A DNA stretch of 64,000 nt from Apteryx mantelli (lineage: Eukaryota > Chordata > Aves > Apterygiformes > Apterygidae), in the NCBI RefSeq assembly GCF_036417845.1, contig NC_089979.1, positions 24,059,958 through 24,123,957 on the forward strand. The letters run 5' to 3'. The stretch's first letter is position 1, and every line of letters starts with the position of its first letter. Of this stretch, positions 38,501 through 50,700 are shown one piece after another. The notes below the pieces were generated by a model that saw only the letters and a program-made list of their open reading frames with translations, had not been told where the DNA came from and searched no databases. Position numbers and translations under genes: made by a program.

Positions 38501-41500
38501 ATGAAAAAGGTTAAAAGTAAATGATCTGCTATAGCATTCTCATTTATATACCCTGTGTTTGTAAACTTAGAACTAAAGGAGCATTTTGGCAGATGAAGAA
38601 ATTGCTTTACTTCCTGTTCTCATTTCCAATGAGTTAAGCTTATGTATATTCTTAGTTGTGGACGATTACTTACACAGATATTTGTGTCTCTAATTTAGGA
38701 GTGAATTGCTGTCTTTTATCAAAAAGCTGCGGGTAAGTTATAGTGGACTTCACAATGTGTTTGTAACCAGACCTCTGTTTTGGTATAACAGTTTTCTGGA
38801 CTTTTCCTGTTAAATTCCAGAAAAACTAATAGCTATATAGATGTTTTGTATGGCTGAAGCACTTTTAAATTTACCTTACGTGCCATAGAGCAATGTTTAA
38901 AAGCTTATTTAAAATCATCCTTAATTCTGACAGTGGAGATCTGCTAATATTAGGATTATGCAAGAACATAGATTTTGCTAAACATACAGTTTAGTAAAGA
39001 AACCTTATTCTGGTTATCATGAAGGTCTGTGTTTTTGGATATTAGCAAGGTATTCCTTGTGGAGGGAAGAAGCTGCTACTTGGATCATAATTAAGAAGCA
39101 GAAGTGAGGGGAAAAAAGTGTAAGTGTGCGTGTGTAAATGCATAGAAAATCTTAATATATACCATGTTGAAGTTTAAGGTTAGACAGTAGCAATGGAAAG
39201 AAAATAAAGATGTACAAAGCTTAAATAAAGATCATTTCCAGGCAGTTATTTGGGAAGATGTGAAATAAAGATTTCTTACAGAAATTTTTTCAATGTTTCT
39301 GTGTTGTAGGCTTCCTAACAGAATAATGCCTTATTTAGAAAAGAAATAATATTTTAAGTTTCTTACATAACTTTAAAACTTAAGGAAGAAAGTAAAATTT
39401 TATGCTATTTTGTGAAAATACTTTTTTTTCTTATAGGAACCATTGGTTTTAACTACAATATTGTCCTTGTTTGTCAAGCTTCATAATGTCCGGGTTAGTA
39501 TCTATCATAAACATCACATTTGGATTTTTTATAATGTATTTGCCTTTGTAATTTCTTCTACTATGTTTCTTGTCTTAGGAAGATATTGTGAATGATATTG
39601 CAGCAGAGCACATTTCCATCTGGCCCTCATCCATCCCCAAGTAAGATGATAACCCATTCAAAGTATTTTCAAAATACTTGTTGATGTAATTGATTTGGTT
39701 CCCATTACTCAGTATTAGTGTGCTTTCTGCCATGAAATGTTGTCACTGACACGCACACGCGCACACACGTTCTTCTGGGGACAGATTGGTCTGACTGCAT
39801 GGAGTTTTTGTTCCTGATTTGATGCTCCTGACGGAGATGCAAACACAAGAAGTGGAGGCTTTTTTGTGTGCTTTATTGAGCTATACGTAACTATGTGAAC
39901 TATTTAATATTTTAATACAGAATAACTAATATTAATTACTAATATTTTTTGCTTTGAGAGGTATATTTAAATAACTGCCAAATATTAAGTGGCATATGGT
40001 ATGTATTGATTTGTCCTGGCTGGATAGCACAGTGCTCATTAATACTTTTAATTATTTCTTATAATTATTAAGTTTAGAGGCTCTGTGGGCCTAGAACTTC
40101 TGTTCTAGACTCTGAATATGCAATATACCTGTGAGCATAAAGAGAGCAAGTGTGCGAAGTTTAGTGTCGTTAATGTGTCTTAATTGGTCTGCTTGGATAG
40201 TTTTGTTGTTATTGGTTCAGACTTCCATGTATATTGTAAACCCAATTAGAAGATGGTTTTCTGTCTGTTACCAGAATTTCTCAACGGGGTGAGAAAGACT
40301 GTATTTTTAAAAATGGAGAATTCACATGGGCCATGATAAAGGCTGTCCAAGCAATGTGCCAAGCTACTACCAGCCTGCCTTTCCAAGTTAGTTACTCAAG
40401 TTTCCTGCCTCTAGAGGCTGCTGTCTGTGGCCATTCATGCAGATGCTGTAATAAATCTGTAGCAGTTTCTGGTGTGTATTTTCATCCTTCTTGAAACTGA
40501 GAACATATATTCTTGCACGAAACCCTTTTGTGGTGTCAGTCACAGAAAAATTCTAACTTTGTGTCCAAGTCTGTGAATGATGTATTTGTCCTGTCATATT
40601 TACCATATTAAAACATTTCAACAGTAGTTGTAGTAATATTAAATCTTTACTGGAGTTATCTTTGCCTCATATTTGATGCAAATTGCTTTGTACTTGAACT
40701 AGATATGAAATCAAATTACTGTAAAAATGCTCATTTAGGAATTATTTCTTCCTTTTTCCCCTTTAGCCTTCAGTCAGTGGATTTTGAAGCTGTGGCTGTT
40801 ACAGTAAAAGAGCTAGTCAGCTATGCATTGACTATCAACTCAAACAACCACTTCTGGTTGATTATCCAGGCAGATATTTATTTTGGTAAGTGAAACAAAC
40901 ATCTGTTTTTAGCATATGTGTGGGGACACCTTGTTTCTTTCTCAGACTTGCCTACACTCCTAACACTTCTTATATTTCCTGTACTTCTTTTTATGAAAAG
41001 AAGCTGAAGCGGTATATGAGTTTAAAAGGTTTCTTCAGATGCAGTAGTGTAAGTGAATTTCTCTGGGAGGACTTTTAAGCCCAGAGAGAGACTGAGCTTC
41101 CAACAGGTCCTGCAGACTTGCTTTTAGGGTAAAGGAAACTTTACAGTAAGGGTTGCTGTTAACTTTGCTTTTTTAATGGGGGCAGTTGGTCCCTGAGTGG
41201 AAAAATTATGCATATGTGTAGCATTGGAGTTTCTAAGTGAGAGAAAAGTTGTGTGGGTAGTACTTGCTTTTAAAAGAGGCGATCAATCAGCTTCACTGGG
41301 GTCGAAGATGAGCAGAATCAAGAGGATCTGCTATATTTTATATAGGGAAGTATCTAGGATTTGTAAATGAGGGAGCATGAGCTCCTGATTCAGTATTGGT
41401 TGGGGTGGGAAGCTCTTCCTAGTCTTTCAGCCCTCATCTGCCACTTCCCCATTGCTTATCCTTGCTCATCAGCTGGGAGCAGCCAGCAGGACCAGGCCAT

Positions 41501-44500
41501 AAAGCAGTGCAAATTCTGGGCACTGTGAAATGCAGCCAAACTGGTCCAGGTGTTCGGGGAAATCTTGCACAGCCTATATGATTATTAGGCTTTGTTAAAC
41601 TTGATCCCCAGCCTGGAGTTAGTCCCTGAGGCTCACTTTATAGTTTGTGGAGAGAGTTAGGTGCTGAAGAATGGGATAGTTGGAAACCAGCCAGACAAGC
41701 ATGGCACTACCTGGTGTATGCGCTAAAGAGAGGGATATGGTCATAGCAGTCCTCAAAAGTAGATGAGCTTAACTTCTTGTGCTTAACTTCTCTGTTAAGA
41801 CCATTCTAGTGGAATGTAGCATCTAAGCCAAATTGTTCCTTTCCGGCAATAAACCAGGGCATGTGCTGTGTCTCAGCCATCCATCTGTGGATGCTTTAGT
41901 CTCTCTCAGGAGGAGACATACATTTCCAAGCCTGTGTTCTGGACTGTAAAGTTGTCTGTGTTGTGCAGTGAGATGCAGTGCGGAAATTCTAGCCTGTTGC
42001 TTCAAAAAGAGACAGATTTGTTTAGAACATGCTTTATAGTCCCGGGGGGGGGGGGGGGGGAGGAGTCTGTGTAGTCCAGTGTTTAGGGCTCTCACCTTGG
42101 ATATAGCAAAGTTGATTCAAGGTCATGAACTGATAGCATTTACTTGTACAAAGTGGAACAACTTCCGGAAGGGAGTCGTATGCGTGGGGAGCCTCAGAGG
42201 CTAATACCAGAAAGCGCCACAATTAGAGCACTCGTAGCGTATGGCAGGTCTGTATTTAAGCACCTATGGGAACAGGCAGACTGCTGTAACTCTGCAGAGC
42301 CCCTGAAGGCTGCCCGAGGGTTGGTTTGGTAAGAACTTGCTGGGAGTAAAGCTGGTGCTGAGCCATGAGATCTATGTGGTGGCATCAACGGGCCCTCTCT
42401 AACTCAAACCAACCAAACTCCTTCACTACCATCCATGTGCTAAGTTCAGTGAAAACAAACTTCTTTTAAATCTGTCAACCTTAGAGTGGAAGATCAAGTA
42501 CCTGAAAAGTTACAAACAAACAATACAAAAGGTAGTTCTCAAAAGTCCCAGCTTCACTTTTATTACTAGTTTTCCTGATTGATTGTGTAGTTGTGTATCA
42601 CAGTTTTACCATCTCCTGTGTGTGTGTACTTTTTAAAATATGCAAGTCATTTTCCAAGCAGAATTCAACTGTGAGGTGTTTGGATCTGAATAATTCTATA
42701 AATAATTCATCTGAGTCCTAGAAATAACTACTGTGTTTACTCTTAAATCTTTGTTTTGCTTTTTTCCACTACAGCCACAAATCAGTATTCAGCAGCCCTT
42801 CACTATTATCTACAGGCAGGAGCTGTATGCTCAGATTTCTTTAATAAAATGGTACCACCAGATGTATACACAGACCAGGTAAGATCTGTTAAATGTGATT
42901 TAGATGTACAAAAATATCCTTCAGATTCATTCCTAATGCACTGTAGGTGTAAAACTGCTAAACAAAGGTGAGTTTTTTTGTTTTTGTTTTGTTTTTTAAG
43001 TCTTACAAGCTACAGGAATGTGTATATTTAACTGATGCGTTTAAGGACATGAATCCACACAGATCTGTTTTCTTTATTGCTTGGAAGTCATGGAGAATCC
43101 ACAGCTTCTACTTTGCTGAAGCACAGAAGGCTTTTGTATTAACTTGTAGAGATAGAGTGTGCAGAGCTACCAACTGAGAAATAACTGATAATGGACTTTG
43201 GTGTGATAGTGAGCAAGTCAAAAAGCCAAGAGCGTGTGTATATCCTGTGGAATGAAACATGGTGGGGTGGTCCCTGAGCTTGTTCCTGTGGTGCTGCACC
43301 AAGCTGTGAAGTGCCGGGTGGGCAGACCAGCCCGGGACAGCACAACTGTGCCCGCTGTTCCTTGCCAAGTGCGCTGTAGGGCTCACGTGCCCGTGCCCAC
43401 CTGCCCGTGCAGCCCGCTGAGATGTCAGCTCTGGGTTTCCCACTGCGCTTCTGGTGCTGGCATCACATGGATGGAGCCTGCTTGTTTGCACCCGTGAGGC
43501 AGACAAACAGCAGTGTTTCCTAAATGTGTTGTCTAAGCATTTCTACAACACTGCCTGCTGTAGCCAGCACAAACGAGGGGTGCAGATTGCATCAGTAGTG
43601 AGGTCTGGACAGCGCTGGCTCCCAGTGTGATGCTTAGCATAACCGTAACTTTCTCTCTTAAATATCACGTAGTTCCCACGGACAGACACCCTTGTATCTT
43701 TTTTCCAGACTGTGATGGTGAACAGAGCTGTGTTGCAGCATTGTGTAGGGTTGTTCAGATATACGTAGGATTGTAACTTGCCCCTGTCGGAGTGTGACAG
43801 AGATACGGCACTCTGAATAGCATGTTCCTATGACTTTGCATCTGGCTCCATTAAAGCTGGTATAACAAATGATTTGTCAGTTGTCTTATTCATCAGGAAG
43901 CCATAGTATTACTTGTAGACAGCATTTCAGTAGGAAATCACTGCTTGTCAACGACTGTGTAGACACAGGGAAAGAGGTTGTTTTCTTACCCTTTCCGATT
44001 GTTTCTTCTTGTCTGCTTGTGTCCCTGTGAAAAGTGAGAGCTTCAGCCATTTCATCTGGGATTTTGAACGTTCGGGGCCCAGTGTGAGCTGTGCTTTCTG
44101 GCAGGCTGTGGAAATCCAGGAATGCCGAGCGGCCCCGGGCCTCATGTATCGGCTCTGCCGCTTGCCAGCATGCGTTTGACTCGGTGCTAGGGCGTTTGTC
44201 CGAAGGCCTTTGCTGTGCTTTTCTGACATGAGTCAGGCTGTTGGCTTTTTGGTGCATGGGAGGAAGTAAAGGCAAAGCTTTTTATTGGGCCACAGTGCTG
44301 CTCTTTTACCAGAAATGACATCTGTAAAGGCTTGTTCCGTAAAACACCTATCATGCTCTTTTGTATTTTCCCAAAGTGATAAAAGCTCAGTTAATAAATC
44401 TACTGTGCTAAAAAAAAATAATAATTTTTTTTCCAGTTGTTAAGAGAATGTAGATTCAGTTATTTAGTTGGCCCCTTTAAAAAAAAAAAAGGGAAAAAAT

Positions 44501-46221
44501 GTTGCTGTTTGTTTGTGTTCCAATACTAGCATTTTTAAAGTTGCTTTTCTTTTAACTGCTCTATAGGTGATAAAGAGAATGATAAAGTGTTGCTCTTTAC
44601 TCAACTGTCACACCCAGGTAAGAGCTGAAACATAGCATTAAATAAAACGTTAGTCTTCAAATATTTTTGACTTTAAAAGGGAATTTTTTTAAAAAAAGTA
44701 AAACTGAATCTACCTTGCTGTCTAAATCCAATCTGCAATTAAAAAATATATAAAGGTTTTTTTTGTTGTTATTGTTGCTTCTAGGGCACTAATTTGACCT
44801 GAATTAACAAGAAAAACTCGTGTCTGGAAATGTCGTAAAAGTAGTAGTAGTCCATTCTTTTTTTATGTATGTCATGTTCTCTACAAAAGAAATTTCATCC
44901 TAAAAGTTGAGAGAGAATGCTGCATCTCTGGGGTGTTGTTGGGGATCTGGCTTTATTCAGCTTGATAACCACATGTGATAATTTTATTCAGTGGGATTCC
45001 CCAAGAAGGAGCAAGGTTTGCATTAAATCAGAGCCTAATAATTATTTGGAAATCTGGGAGCTGGGTCAGTCTCTTCACATTTGAGTGAAACTTTCCCCTT
45101 TTTTTTAGCTAATGCAATTATTTTAGAATGAGTTACATATGCTCTTGAAGTTTGGATACTTAAAAGTTGCTGAGTCTAGAAACTGGAATTACTGATGCAT
45201 TTGGTGGCAAATTTAGGTTTGTGGGGAGCTAAGCCTGTGAAAATCAGCTGGAGTCTTTCCTTGTAGGTAGCTATTTTATGCCAGTTCCTCAGAGAAGTAG
45301 ACTATAAAACTGCATTTAAGGCACTGCAGGAACAAAACAGGTAAATACTACAACAAAAATTATTATACAGATGTACATTTATTGTGTACATTATCTGCAT
45401 GTTATGTACATATTATATACATAATGCTTATATGTAAACATGTGTTAAATAATCTAACCAGTATTCTCTTTCAGTCATGATGCTATGGATTCTTATTATG
45501 ACTATATCTGGGATGTCACCATTTTGGAGTATTTGACATGTATCCTTTCATTAGCAATTACTGAAGAAACAATATATATGGGATGTTCAGGTTTGGAAAA
45601 AGTCAGTTTTACCTGTTGTCAACTGCATTTCATACTAGAGTCAGACTTCCTGCCACAGCAACTACTTTGCTTAAGGAAACATTTCTACACAATATTTATA
45701 AATGAGGTAGGATCCCAAAGTTAGGTGCTATTGTTTTCCTACACATGCATCTTTTCTTGACTTTCCTTCAGATCTCCACCATAAGAGAGGTGAGACAGAC
45801 AAAAGACAAATAGCAGTAAGTTAAAACAATGCTTAAGGGGTAGGGGGATCTTTTTAGTGTTTCTTTCCCTTCCTGAAGCCATTCTCTTTGAAAAGAATTG
45901 CCACTTCATTTTACATTTTTGTGTAATTTTTACTAGACCCTGGATGCTGATGTAAACTTGTAATCAGATGGTTTTGGGATAGGATAGCGTAGTATGTTAT
46001 GGAAATAAAATCACCTCTCCTTGAACTAATGCTGAAAAAGTCTTGTAATGGGCTAGCTTTACTGGAATGACTTCTGCTAGTGATGTCTCCTTTCTCATTT
46101 CCAGATTAAAGCTATTGGCCAGACAGAGCTGAATGCTAGTAATCCTGAGGAAGTCCTACAACTTGCTGCACAGAGAAGAAAAAAGAAATTTCTTCAAGCA
46201 ATGGCAAAGCTTTACTTTTAA
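20157..46221 (+). CDS. INTS8: Integrator complex subunit 8
   Basis: Coding exons: 20157-20286, 20951-21125, 23846-23986, 24399-24470, 25657-25708, 26736-26918, 27439-27546, 28301-28456, 29011-29111, 30503-30644, 32216-32286, 32641-32816, 33699-33832, 34375-34485, 35202-35403, 35903-36024, 37070-37254, 38699-38732, 39437-39493, 39579-39640, 40767-40885, 42775-42878, 44567-44617, 45267-45340, 45475-45539, 45772-45815, 46105-46221. They sum to 2988 bp, that is 995 codons plus TAA, the same length as human INTS8, and every junction is in phase. The start [14 protein letters not shown] matches the vertebrate N-terminus. The WFEF motif (residues 24-27) is known in fly IntS8 to be needed for PP2A binding. 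The rest is an all-helical solenoid, with [14 protein letters not shown] and the end [13 protein letters not shown] nearly identical to mammals. It works in the nucleus in the Integrator-PP2A module that attenuates paused Pol II and supports snRNA processing. No lesion seen. Confidence 0.98.
24039..24057. repeat. (AG)n microsatellite
   Basis: An uninterrupted AG dinucleotide run of 19 bases in INTS8 intron 3, about 50 bp after the exon. Confidence 0.9.
28122..28149. repeat. Perfect 11-bp inverted repeat, 6-nt loop
   Basis: AAAAAGCATGC at 28122-28132, loop ATAAAA, then GCATGCTTTTT at 28139-28149, in INTS8 intron 7, about 150 bp before the exon at 28301. The transcript could fold as a short hairpin. 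The stem is too short for a typical microRNA precursor. Confidence 0.8.
30070..30165 (+). mobile_element. Possible ancient tRNA-derived SINE relic
   Basis: CACAGTCTAGTTGTTAAGAC resembles the A-box head of old amniote tRNA-derived SINEs, followed by a loosely similar body. The sequence is heavily diverged and no family can be named. Confidence 0.3.
31283..31690 (+). mobile_element. CR1 LINE 3' end in INTS8 intron 10
   Basis: Recognisable CR1 blocks occur in order: CTCCTATGAGGAAAGGCTGA, GGCCTGTTTAGCTTGGAGAA, AGTGACAGGACGCGAGGCAA, AGGTTGCCCAGAGAGGTTGT, GGACTAGATGATCTCCAGAG and the terminus CATTCTGTGAAT. It is about 400 bp, 5'-truncated, sense to INTS8, and preserved better than the copy at 18515, so probably younger. 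Confidence 0.95.
38699..38732 (+). CDS. INTS8: INTS8 34-nt exon
   Basis: A very short exon encoding [11 protein letters not shown] (the Ser codon is shared with the previous exon), between TAATTTAG and CGG|GTAAGT. Without it the frame of the exons at 37070 and 39437 would not join, so it is constitutive for the full-length protein. Confidence 0.95.
42064..42150 (+). mobile_element. Possible ancient tRNA-derived SINE relic next to a poly-G run
   Basis: GTAGTCCAGTGTTTAGGGCT resembles an A box, and GTTGATTCAAGGTC, about 35 bp later, resembles a Pol III B box. It lies directly after 17 consecutive G residues (42044-42060). It is diverged; the call is tentative. Confidence 0.35.
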
Positions 46222-46277
46222 GCTAATGGTGGAAAACTCTTATAAAATGGGTGGAAGTGGAAAAATCTTTCAATGCT

Positions 46278-46283
46278 TTTATT
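46278..46283 (-). terminator. CCNE2: CCNE2 poly(A) signal
   Basis: TTTATT on the plus strand is AATAAA on the minus strand. It lies about 1.3 kb after the CCNE2 stop, and I found no earlier canonical hexamer in the inferred 3' UTR. It is only 57 bp beyond the INTS8 stop codon on the other strand. Confidence 0.6.
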
Positions 46284-46354
46284 TTTAAAATTCATTTAAA
46301 TTTTTATACAACATTTACAGCGTATCTTTCTTTTAGAAATAGATGAAATATTAT

Positions 46355-46360
46355 AATAAA
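46355..46360 (+). terminator. INTS8: INTS8 poly(A) signal
   Basis: AATAAA lies 134 bp after the TAA stop and is the first canonical hexamer downstream. Cleavage would fall near 46375. Confidence 0.75.
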
Positions 46361-47009
46361 ACCCTTATTTTTACAAACTGTACAGAAGGCCTTAAACAAC
46401 TTCAGCTAGTTCCACAATGCATTGTTCAAAGAAGCAATGAATTCAAGTTTGCTAAAAGTTAGAGTGAAAGAGCTCAAGTTTAATATAACAAAAAAAAAGA
46501 CACTGGTATCATTTGAAGCTCAAGTGCAGTTTCATGAACTGCTCAAGGTCATACAAAACTGTTACTGCTAGAAGGGAGACGCAGGTAGGAGCATACTGTC
46601 CCCTTCAGCAGAAGTTAAGCACCTCAGAGGTTAGAGGTAGTGAATATTCCAAGGAAAACAGTAGTTAATGCTGCTTATAAACACTGATAAAATACAGCTC
46701 CACAGTTGCTTTTTAAAAATACTGTTCATACTACTTGAGTGGTTGTATAGCGTACCAGCAATTCAGATTTTTTTTTTCCATACCCTCTCCAGTTCTAGCT
46801 CTGTTTTTGTCTTTTGAAAGTTGATGGTTGGCTCTTATCAGCTTGATCGCCTTCCTTTAAGGACTGTACTTCTTCCAGTTAAGGTTACTTCAGCAGCACA
46901 TTCTTTACTTGTACTCTTATTACCTGAGGTCAGTACTGCACTTTAAGAATTAATTTAAGGATAAGTTTACAGCAGCCCTAAAGCTATCTTAAATTCATCA
47001 GCCTCATGT

Positions 47010-47100
47010 AGAGCTAGAATTTGATCCAGGGCTGGCTATACCTTAATGCAGTGGCAGAGTGGTTTTAGAAGGGTAAACTGCTTAACCACTGACCTCTGTA
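47010..47100 (-). mobile_element. Probable ancient tRNA-derived SINE in the CCNE2 3' UTR
   Basis: On the minus strand, GAGGTCAGTGGTTAAGCAG (A-box-like) is followed by GGATCAAATTCTAGCTC, which is close to a Pol III B box (GGTTCAAATCC). It is diverged, so old. It lies sense to CCNE2 and would be transcribed in its 3' UTR. Confidence 0.45.
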
Positions 47101-47598
47101 ATCCTCTACCTGAGCTCACAGGGTGAATAAGTTTAGACATTAAGCTCTGCCCATACCAAGAAAATAAGAGTCAAGAATAGGTAATATGTACAAACTCATC
47201 AAGTTCTCCTGTATGGCTATCCCAAATTAAAGCAAGTTTGACGTGAGTTGAGTGGACAAGCTTTGCCACTCAGCCACTTCAAAACAAGTTCTTGAAATCC
47301 ATAATTCATAATTTAAATTAGGAATGTTCAGAGTTGAATTAGTGCTGTCTGAGAATGGACAAGAGTAGTCCAACCTCATGCACTAACACAGGAAAGGACA
47401 CTGGGCCTAAAAATTCTTTTGGCAAGTCTGTAGGAGGAGGTCTTAATTTCCTTCCATTGCTCAGGATAACATGTCTTTTACTGCCCAAGTCTTGAATAGC
47501 AGAACAGAGCATTAGAGGAAGTCAACTTCAGTATGATCTTGTTCTGAAGCACCAAGTCCTGCTCTGGAACTGTTCATGATGGTTGTTGCTCAGTTTTT

Positions 47599-47700
47599 TC
47601 ATTTCTTCTCTGTACTTTTGGGAGGTGTTATTATTCCTCCTGTAGACACAGGAGATAACTGACCTGGGGCTGTAGATGCTGCTCCACTATTAACTTCTTC
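47599..47700 (-). CDS. CCNE2: CCNE2 last coding exon with phosphodegron
   Basis: Reads [33 protein letters not shown], stop. LSPV and TPPKS are conserved with mammals. The segment after EEVN (SGAASTAPG) is unlike the human YINTFRKGG, and the final residues are shorter. Confidence 0.9.
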   Translation of the reverse strand, partial: EEVNSGAASTAPGQLSPVSTGGIITPPKSTEKK

Positions 47701-50700
47701 CTGTGGTGGAGGGGAGGAAGACAAGAGTTAACACATAGTACCAATTTCTACTTTTTAGTTTTACAAGCATTTCAGAAGCTTCTCTCATACTGCCAGTACA
47801 ATTCAAGTACTCCTTAGTTAAAGGGTTGTTACCTGACAAAGTTACTATCTTTTAAACACTCCCCCTGTAATTCTTATCCAAGCCTTTGCTAATGACTTGT
47901 GTTATGGTAAAGCACATTGTTTCTCCCAAACATTTAAGGCTGTGCAAACCCTTACCTGCCAGCGCCTGGCCTTGCTCACTTGAGCCAACACAACTGAGCT
48001 CATTGCAGTCAGCAGCCTGTAACCTTTTGCTTTTCACTCATGCTTGATGATATAGATTAGAAGAGGTGTATAACGCACTATCAAATGCCTGAACTGCAAA
48101 TACACAAACCACATACCAGCATGTCCAAGTAACTTGTGTGTGTCTGAATATTATGTCGATCTTCTACTGCAACCTTCTTAAAATTCTTCAGTTTCACAGG
48201 GACCTTTCTTGTCACGTTTGCAAAAGGAACCATCCATTCTACACATTCGGAAATGCTGTCCCAGTCTAAGCCTAAAGGGCAAAACACAGTGGTACATTTA
48301 TAGATCATGAAGGAGTTGTACAATCTTTATTAGACAGAATTCCAATAGGGTCATAAATTAAAACAAACAAACCACCACACATGCATGTAAAAGAACAGAA
48401 GCATTCTCCAAAAAATAAAAATAAAAAAAAATCCACCCATGTTTCTTTGTGCTTATGTCAAAATGTTGGGGCAGAGCAGAGGGCAGTGACCACAGGCCTC
48501 CTGAAAAAAAGCAGCTCTTTGGCAGTTAAGACTCTCCTTGCTTACCAGGAAAGGGGAAAGTAACAGTTACCCTGCTGTGACTTTTTTCCAACTGGAGCCC
48601 TAGATTTAGATGCACACTATAAAACTGTACATTATGCTGCAATCTTAAGTTTATCTTGAGCAACACACAAGTGCTGAATTTAGTTATGTGATTTTGCTCT
48701 TAGTAAGAGACAGGCTTGTAGGCATTAGCACCAAAGTTAATTGAATGCTGCTGACAGCCAGGGATGACTGGTTGCAAACATCACTTCAGGAAGAAAAGAA
48801 GCCAAATAATGAACTGCTAATGATCCTCAAAACAACTGGAATTCACAGGGCACTGGTATTAGCCCAAAAGCAAGAACATGCTTAGTTCCCCTAGATAAGG
48901 CTATGCTTCTGAAAGTGTTTCCTTCTTTTTCAAGCCTTCGTAATGTTTGAAACAGTGGTAGGAAGGAAGTGAAACGAGGAAAACACACAAAACAGAAGAA
49001 CAAACTTAATATCCATGTAGTTTTTGTTCTTTTGCAGCATTACAGCAGCATTGATAAACCAATACGCTTTTAAGCAGTTTCAGGCCTATAATAACTTTCA
49101 GAAGTCGCTGCCTAACAATGCCAAGACCTACAAAGGCTTCTTCTAGACTTACCTGAAGCTTTCTTAACTACTTCGATTGAGGTATAGTGGCAGAGTGCAG
49201 CAGCAGCTAGTGTTCTGTACTGGAAGTCCAAAGAATTCACATCCAGAATACACAGGTCTAAGAGCTGAGGAAACAAGAGTTACAAATTTTAACAAGAAGA
49301 TACTTTAGTATAATCCTGCCTGAGAAACTGCTATGCATATGCTAGTTCTCTTACAGTCTAGTCTGTAGCACATACATGGCTGTACTTTTTACTATCGGTG
49401 ACATGCATCTGGTTTATCTTTGGCACCAATTTTAGTTAAAGTTGGTCTCACAGAATTATGATGCAAAACAATTTGCTCTTCTACCATTAACATGCAGAAT
49501 ACTGCAAATTTAAGTACACCTTTAAGCTTTTAGCAGAGCTCTGGAAGGTCTTATTAATAAAAATACTTAGGAGTTCAGTGAATTAGACCAGTCTTCTCTT
49601 TAGCAAGACTCTCCAAGGCTGGATACAATACGCACCCACAAAAATTGAACTATCCTAGTTTCAGGATAGTCAAACGTTTCTCAGACTGTATTCTAGACAA
49701 ATACACAGAAACATTGTTACAGATGATACAGCTAGACACCATTACCTGTCCATAAACAGTCTTATATTATCATCCTACTCTCAAAAGCTGTTGCTATTGC
49801 CTGTTGTTTGCAGAACTATAGCGCGTAGCAACCAGATTTGTATTTTTCCAGTGTAGAGTCAAGTCTTAAAATAGCTGAGAGCAGGGAAACAAAATACACA
49901 TGGGTACTTCTCCTCAAAACTTCAGTATAAAGTTCTCTGGGAGGGTCAAATTTGCACATTCCTTTACAAAGCAATAGATGAGGTGAAACAAGGAAAAGCA
50001 TTCTTTAAAGCCTTTCCGAGTATAATGTATAGTTGTGCTTGTAATCGCTTCCAAATGGTGTATTCCTATACAGCTTACTACCTACCTGTGCTATCTGAAT
50101 GAATTTTTCCTGAGAATACTGAGGTAGCAGCACTTTTGGAACATCCTTCAGAGCATCCACTTGAAGATAAAGGTTCAGCCAAGAGATGATGGTCACCGGA
50201 CAGAGTTCCCATTTTAAAGCCTGTAAATATTAAACATTTAAGTACCTTAAGCCATGCAAAGATAGTTTGGTGCTCTGATCTCTTTTCCCAAACCTCCCCT
50301 TCTGAGTTAGCTCGTCTTACTGCACAGGTCCTTGAAAGACATTAAAGAGTTGCTACAATTTCAAGTACAAATGTTCTTTTCAGATTGCATTCTTACTACT
50401 TTTTGAAAAGGCTGGATTACAATCAGCGCAAAAGCACATTTATCTCAATCCCTTTACTATACCCATGCAGTTGAATCTAACATCTCTTTCCCATTCAGAA
50501 ATTGGGAAAGTAGAATATTTCCCTCAGAATGTCTGAACCTGCAGCTAGCATCTACTGCTAAGGAAGAATAAGCGCATAAGAAATTCTGCAACAGTAAAGA
50601 CAGATCCTTTCCAATACAAGGAGCATTGAGCTGTGTGTGTCAGTTCTTTGCCTACTTCTTCTAGAGGCTCCAGTTCATGGACAGCGAGGGACCTTAGCAA

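Larger units (their letters stand above)
21126..46104 (+). other. INTS8: INTS8 intron contents
   Basis: The longest introns are 21126-23845, 29112-30502, 30645-32215, 37255-38698, 40886-42774 and 42879-44566. They hold a CR1 copy (31283-31690), probable old tRNA-derived SINE relics, an AG microsatellite, a 17-G run and an unusually GC-rich block around 43250-43500. None contains a second gene or an RNA gene that I can recognise. Confidence 0.6.
46284..47598 (-). other. CCNE2: Inferred CCNE2 3' UTR
   Basis: The stretch between the CCNE2 stop and the minus-strand poly(A) signal. It has no open frame of interest. It carries a probable SINE relic near 47010-47100. Its first part on the opposite strand is the INTS8 3' UTR. 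Confidence 0.55.

Noticed and set aside
43886-44275. 129-codon minus-strand frame in INTS8 intron 22
   Set aside because: No homology seen and no exon signals. Kept only as part of the note on the GC-rich block.
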